Source: Minicystis rosea (GTDB lineage Bacteria; Myxococcota_A; Polyangia; Polyangiales; Polyangiaceae). From it: a stretch of DNA of 64,000 bases. The notes under the pieces are model-generated. The model was not told the origin of the DNA. It saw nothing but the letters and a program-made list of their open reading frames with translations, and ran no database searches. Shown one piece after another: positions 62,101 through 64,000 of this stretch; position 1 is the first letter of the stretch, and each line of letters starts with the position of its first letter. Where the stretch lies: the NCBI GenBank assembly GCA_001931535.1, contig CP016211.1:13066377-13130376 (forward strand), read 5' to 3'. Both the position numbers and the translations under genes were made by a program.

Positions 62101-64000
62101 GCTCGCGAGCTACATCGGGAGCACGCTCACCGCCGACATCGATCTCATGTTCCGCAACCTCGATGGAACGGGGACGTTGCTCGCGGAGGTCCTGCCCACC
62201 TCGGGCACCCTGCGCACGCGCGCCAAGGTGACGGACGTCTCCCGCTCGGCGGGGATGATCATCGAGTCGTTCGAGGTCGAGTGCTTCGTCGGCGACACCT
62301 GCGTTTACAAGATGAAGACCGTCTTCGGGTTCTTCCCCAAAGAGGCCTTCGAAAACCAGGTGGGTTTGCCCGTCACCCCGGAGGAGCGCGCCCGCCTCGA
62401 GGCTCCCTCCTCGTATCTCGTCGATCTGCGGAGCCGCCCGTCACGCTACTTCGAGGCCTCGCCCCGCCTGCCCGAGCCCATGCTCTGCATGCTCGATCGC
62501 GTCACCGCGTGGGTGCCCGAGGGCGGCAAAAAGGGGCTCGGTTGGGCCCGCGGCGAGAAGGACGTCGATGCGAGCGAGTGGTTCTTCAAAGCCCACTTCT
62601 TCCAAGATCCCGTGCAACCCGGGTCGCTCGGCATCGAGGCGCTCGTCCAGCTCCTGCAATTCGCCATGATGGAGCGGGGCATGGCCGAGGGCGTGCCCGG
62701 CGCGCGCTTCGAGCCGGTCGCGGTGGGCAAGCCTTCCGTCTGGAAATACCGCGGTCAGGTGGTGCCCTCGAATCGCCGCATCACCACCGAGATCGACATC
62801 CTCGAAGTCGGTGAGGACGAGCGCGGTCGCTTCGCGGTGGCGGAAGGCTCGTTGTGGGTCGACGGCAAACGCATCTACCACACCAAGTCTCTCGCCATGC
62901 GCATCGTCCCCGGCGGCGCGCCCCCGCGCGGGCCTCGTGTCGGGCAACCGCGTGAGGAAACGCTCGATGCCGCGGTCGACACGTGGCTCGGCGATCATCG
63001 GCCCACGTGGACGCTGCCCGCGCTGCCGATGATGTCGATGGTCGATCGCCTCGCCGCGGCCGCGCAGCCTTCGCCGAGCGGGCGCGTCGTGGAGATCGCC
63101 GACGTGCAAGTGAAGCGCTGGCTCCCGTTCCCGGGCGGCCCCGTGCGTCTCACCACGGAGGTGAATCATCGCGACGACGGAGAGCACGTCACCCTGCTCG
63201 CCTTCCGCGAAGCGCGTGACGCCGCGCTCTCGCGCTTCGAGCCCGTGGCCACGGGCCGCGTGCGTCTCGCGCCGCGTTTCCCGGCGCCGCCCGCGCCCTT
63301 CGCGCCGCTCGCGGACGCCGCGCCCATCGACGATCCGTATGCCTCGGGCGCGCTGTTCCACGGCCCCTCGTTCCAGATGCTGCGGTCTCTGCGCTTCGGG
63401 TCCAAAGGCGCTTCCGCCATCCTCGACATGGCCGAGCGCGGCGTCCCCCGCGGGGCGCTTCATCAAGGCCTCCTCGACGCGCTCACCCACGCCATTCCCC
63501 ACGACGATCTCTCCCGGTGGTCGCCCGACATCGAAGGCGATCAGGTGGGCTATCCCTACCGCATTCCCTCGATTCGTTTCTTCGGCGAAATGCCTTCTGC
63601 GGGAGAAGGCCAATTGGAGGTGCGCTTCGCCGGCTTCGACGGACAACCGCGCTTCCCGAAATTCGAGGTCCAGCTCCTCGTCGGCGGCGTGGTGCGCGTC
63701 GCCCTCACGCTCGTCGAAGTGCTCCTCCCGCGCGGCCCCATCGGACAGCGGAGCCGCGCGGATCGCCGCGCGTTCCTGCGCGATCGGCGCTTCGTGCCGG
63801 GCGTGCGCCTCTCGCGCGCCGAGGGCGCCCTCACCGTGGCTGCCCCCGAGGACGTGAAGCCGAGCGATTGGCTCCCTGGCAACGTCGCCTGCATCTATGG
63901 AGTCGCCCCGGGCGCCGATCTCGTGGCCGAAGTCGCGGTGCGCGATCACCTCGCCCAACGTGCCTTCGTGCACCCGAGCACCGTGCGCCCGAGCGCGGAC
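56189..64000 (+). CDS. pfa3: Pfa3: PUFA synthase KS-CLF-AT-DH-DH-DH (3' end outside window)
   Basis: More than 2600 residues, open to the window edge. GTG 56189 overlaps the corrected pfa2 stop (GTGA). KS: Cys194 (DAACASSL), ECHATGTPVGD, KSNLGHLITVAG. Chain-length factor: a second KS-like domain in which the cysteine is Gln622 (SAEQASG). AT: Ser942 in GYSSGES. A Pro/Ala linker then leads to FabA-like hotdog DHs: His1724 (FTGHFLNDPCMPG) and His2136 (FKAHFFQDPVQPG), with an inactive-looking NGHPTMPFCVLMEAALQPCGW between. A third, PKS-type DH has His2270 (GDHRPTW), FHGPSFQ and Asp2430 (LLDALTHA). Published terrestrial myxobacterial Pfa3 proteins end in an acyl-glycerol-phosphate acyltransferase, expected beyond 64000. 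Confidence 0.92.
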   Translation, partial: MRFEPIAIVGEGCVLPGAASPSALREAVLAGRNAVTGVPDGRWRLPAAHSMGTPDHAVDRAWSDAGGYVEGFEPSFDPTGFHLSADRVRALDSSFRWVLHAARQALAFAGASRASARAGLVLGNLSFPTATMTRFAESVWLDAQGEAFLGGRARALAGVDRPDPQNRFMSGFPVQLAAEALGLGAGGFALDAACASSLYAIKLACDRLHDRSADLMLAGAVNAADNLFLHVGFCALAAMSRTGQSRPFHRDADGLVPAEGAAVVALKRLADARDAGDRILGVIRGVGLSNDGRGRGLLAPAEEGQIRAMRAAYAMSGLTPAHVSLVECHATGTPVGDATEVRSMTALFEGLRDVPIGSLKSNLGHLITVAGVAGLMKVLGAFAAGLRPPTLHADAPIDALRGSPFRLLTSAEEWPANGPRVAAVSAFGFGGNNAHLLVTEDDAGASVTSFVPASPAPPIAVVGIGAMLGDTTGADAAARAVLSGERWNPRRTDVTVALEGLRVPPRDLEQTLPQQLLALEAAREAVRGITLPRERTGVLVGMGCDPEIARYGTRWRLADWADTWASREGKVVSDDWLSRARDAVQTKLQAAGVVGTMPNIPANRINSQLDLAGLGYTVSAEQASGIVALEIAARALREGELDAAVVGAVDLSDEPVHRAALGPDAKPGDAAVVLVLKRLDDARRDGDRVLALLDGDGPATLRIGDGGIDPSAHATAHAAAGLVHVATAIWSVFHGARPADGRAATPWLGTRSAETVTRSLAGAPTTVRIASAAPPAPLAFEPPPRLHVIAGADRAAVIRALSGGPISTEGPARLVIVAATDEERTTRLAQAKRYLEKGGPAPEGIAYRDAPLAGDLAFVFTGAAASYVGMGRELALALPSAVTRLGARFATLADATRWIFGPPAAPNHPLEQLWASAFLCQLHVEISRGILGLTPQATIGYSSGESNALFASGAWRDLDAMVAESWKSPIFTDGIVGDFTAARRAWRKLGSDGTWEAWSVAAPVEAVREALRGEPTAHLTIINTPEDCVIGGEASAVGRVLDKLGRSRALPLDYEMAAHCPEIEEIRKEWYDLHHRATSDVPDIRVYSAGSATAFQATSDRAAAAITAQAVGTLDFPRMIERAYADGVRIFVEHGPRGLCSGWVKRILGDREHLAVSLDVAGRSGVRQLANAAAALVAAGVPVDTDALHSALGEGARIDKPTGATMRIPAHPPAIQLPPFESSVQVMVPAPPLPPVLEQPLSAAIPVPRPESPKASSPTPHLATPTVTAPPPVPLAAAPLPAATTLLPAPAAPELTVTPSPTVEILARATQQHALLGAIHRDFLEAQAAAHTQFLALQQTMLAGLMRAYSSAPPSPAVELLEHPVTVSQVLPDPVQIQQPAPDSAPPATPLRAAPPPSALPRPAAVSPPPSILPLPAAAAPPVSLSRPAPVAKATLPGPKYDRAQLEVLASGNISSVFGPAFADQDGFHRQVRMPMPPLLLADRVTGIAGEHHAVGTGTIWTETDVTTESWYLHEGRMPAGIMIESGQADLLLISWQGADRQNRSERVYRLLGCDLTYHGELPKPGDTLVYDIHIDGHARQGDIRLFFFHYDCRINGELRLSVRSGQAGFFTEAELADSGGILWDAQTGEHRTTGPLDPPAVACAKRSFTETEVRAFADGRVVDCFGPGFEKTLAHVRTPRIQSERMLFLREVVEFDPRGGPWGRGYLRAEAPITPDDWYFTGHFLNDPCMPGTLMFEGCVQAMSFYLVAMGFSVDRDGWRFEPVAGHKIPMRCRGQVIPSSKRLTYEVFVEEVIAGPVPTVYADLLCTVDGLKAFHARRVGLKLVPDWPLADWAHLPVASAADPAHRTMDQRKLGGLAGWVEPKPVASHEGFPFDYPSLLACAWGRPSAAFGPMYAPFDGPRNVARLPGPPYHFMSRITRTDAPMGAFRAGASIEAEYDVPKEAWYFDLNGHPTMPFCVLMEAALQPCGWLASYIGSTLTADIDLMFRNLDGTGTLLAEVLPTSGTLRTRAKVTDVSRSAGMIIESFEVECFVGDTCVYKMKTVFGFFPKEAFENQVGLPVTPEERARLEAPSSYLVDLRSRPSRYFEASPRLPEPMLCMLDRVTAWVPEGGKKGLGWARGEKDVDASEWFFKAHFFQDPVQPGSLGIEALVQLLQFAMMERGMAEGVPGARFEPVAVGKPSVWKYRGQVVPSNRRITTEIDILEVGEDERGRFAVAEGSLWVDGKRIYHTKSLAMRIVPGGAPPRGPRVGQPREETLDAAVDTWLGDHRPTWTLPALPMMSMVDRLAAAAQPSPSGRVVEIADVQVKRWLPFPGGPVRLTTEVNHRDDGEHVTLLAFREARDAALSRFEPVATGRVRLAPRFPAPPAPFAPLADAAPIDDPYASGALFHGPSFQMLRSLRFGSKGASAILDMAERGVPRGALHQGLLDALTHAIPHDDLSRWSPDIEGDQVGYPYRIPSIRFFGEMPSAGEGQLEVRFAGFDGQPRFPKFEVQLLVGGVVRVALTLVEVLLPRGPIGQRSRADRRAFLRDRRFVPGVRLSRAEGALTVAAPEDVKPSDWLPGNVACIYGVAPGADLVAEVAVRDHLAQRAFVHPSTVRPSAD

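Overview
The window is about 68-70% GC and almost fully coding, with very long spurious open frames opposite the real genes. It carries four eukaryotic-type Ser/Thr kinases plus one kinase-like protein, an FHA-coupled sigma54 activator, many lipoproteins, a type VI secretion tip operon and a polyunsaturated fatty acid (PUFA) synthase locus in the pfa1-pfa2-pfa3 order. Together these point to a myxobacterium of the Polyangiales (Sorangium/Polyangium/Minicystis-like). The species cannot be fixed from the sequence alone.

Layout. 1-4 kb: the end of a secreted-type protein, then a multi-pass membrane kinase head-to-head with an FHA/sigma54 activator. 4.2-11.4 kb: a co-directional lytic row consisting of a trypsin-nuclease fusion, a KP-43-like subtilase, a peptidoglycan-binding/M15 peptidase (split by an apparent frameshift) and a stand-alone CheD-like deamidase; none has an evident signal peptide. 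11.6-13.8 kb: a lipoprotein, an inverted repeat element, a small kinase and a 21-bp tandem repeat. 13.8-19.6 kb (minus strand): a type VI secretion tip operon with a VgrG, a PAAR-metallopeptidase effector, a lipoprotein (candidate immunity protein) and a RecF/ABC-type ATPase. 19.9-26.7 kb (plus, divergent): a start/stop-coupled chain of kinase, small protein, sigma factor, small protein and membrane kinase, followed by a tetratrico-like envelope protein and a Cys-rich beta-propeller lipoprotein.

26.8-47.4 kb is a mosaic of housekeeping and accessory genes: a PaaK-like ligase, an M14 carboxypeptidase, an acyltransferase, a GTGA-coupled operon of hydrolase, TPR protein and membrane glycosyltransferase, SRAP, YqeY, a DUF3105 lipoprotein, a cytochrome P450, a GNAT acetyltransferase, a cystathionine synthase-type enzyme and several lipoproteins. 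47.8-64 kb is the PUFA synthase: Pfa1 (flavin enoyl reductase), Pfa2 (KS-MAT-3xACP-KR-DH) and Pfa3 (KS-CLF-AT-DH-DH-DH, cut by the window edge).

Two points stand out. First, three genes (the M15 peptidase near 10.17 kb, the envelope protein near 24.60 kb and pfa2 near 56.15 kb) are each broken by what looks like one missing base in a G or C homopolymer. This suggests systematic sequence errors, and pfa2 and pfa3 are then an ordinary GTGA-coupled pair. Second, the lytic row with its CheD-like protein, and the type VI tip operon facing the kinase/sigma chain across a 124-bp inverted repeat, are the best candidates for little-described systems. No tRNA, rRNA, CRISPR array or complete insertion sequence was seen.
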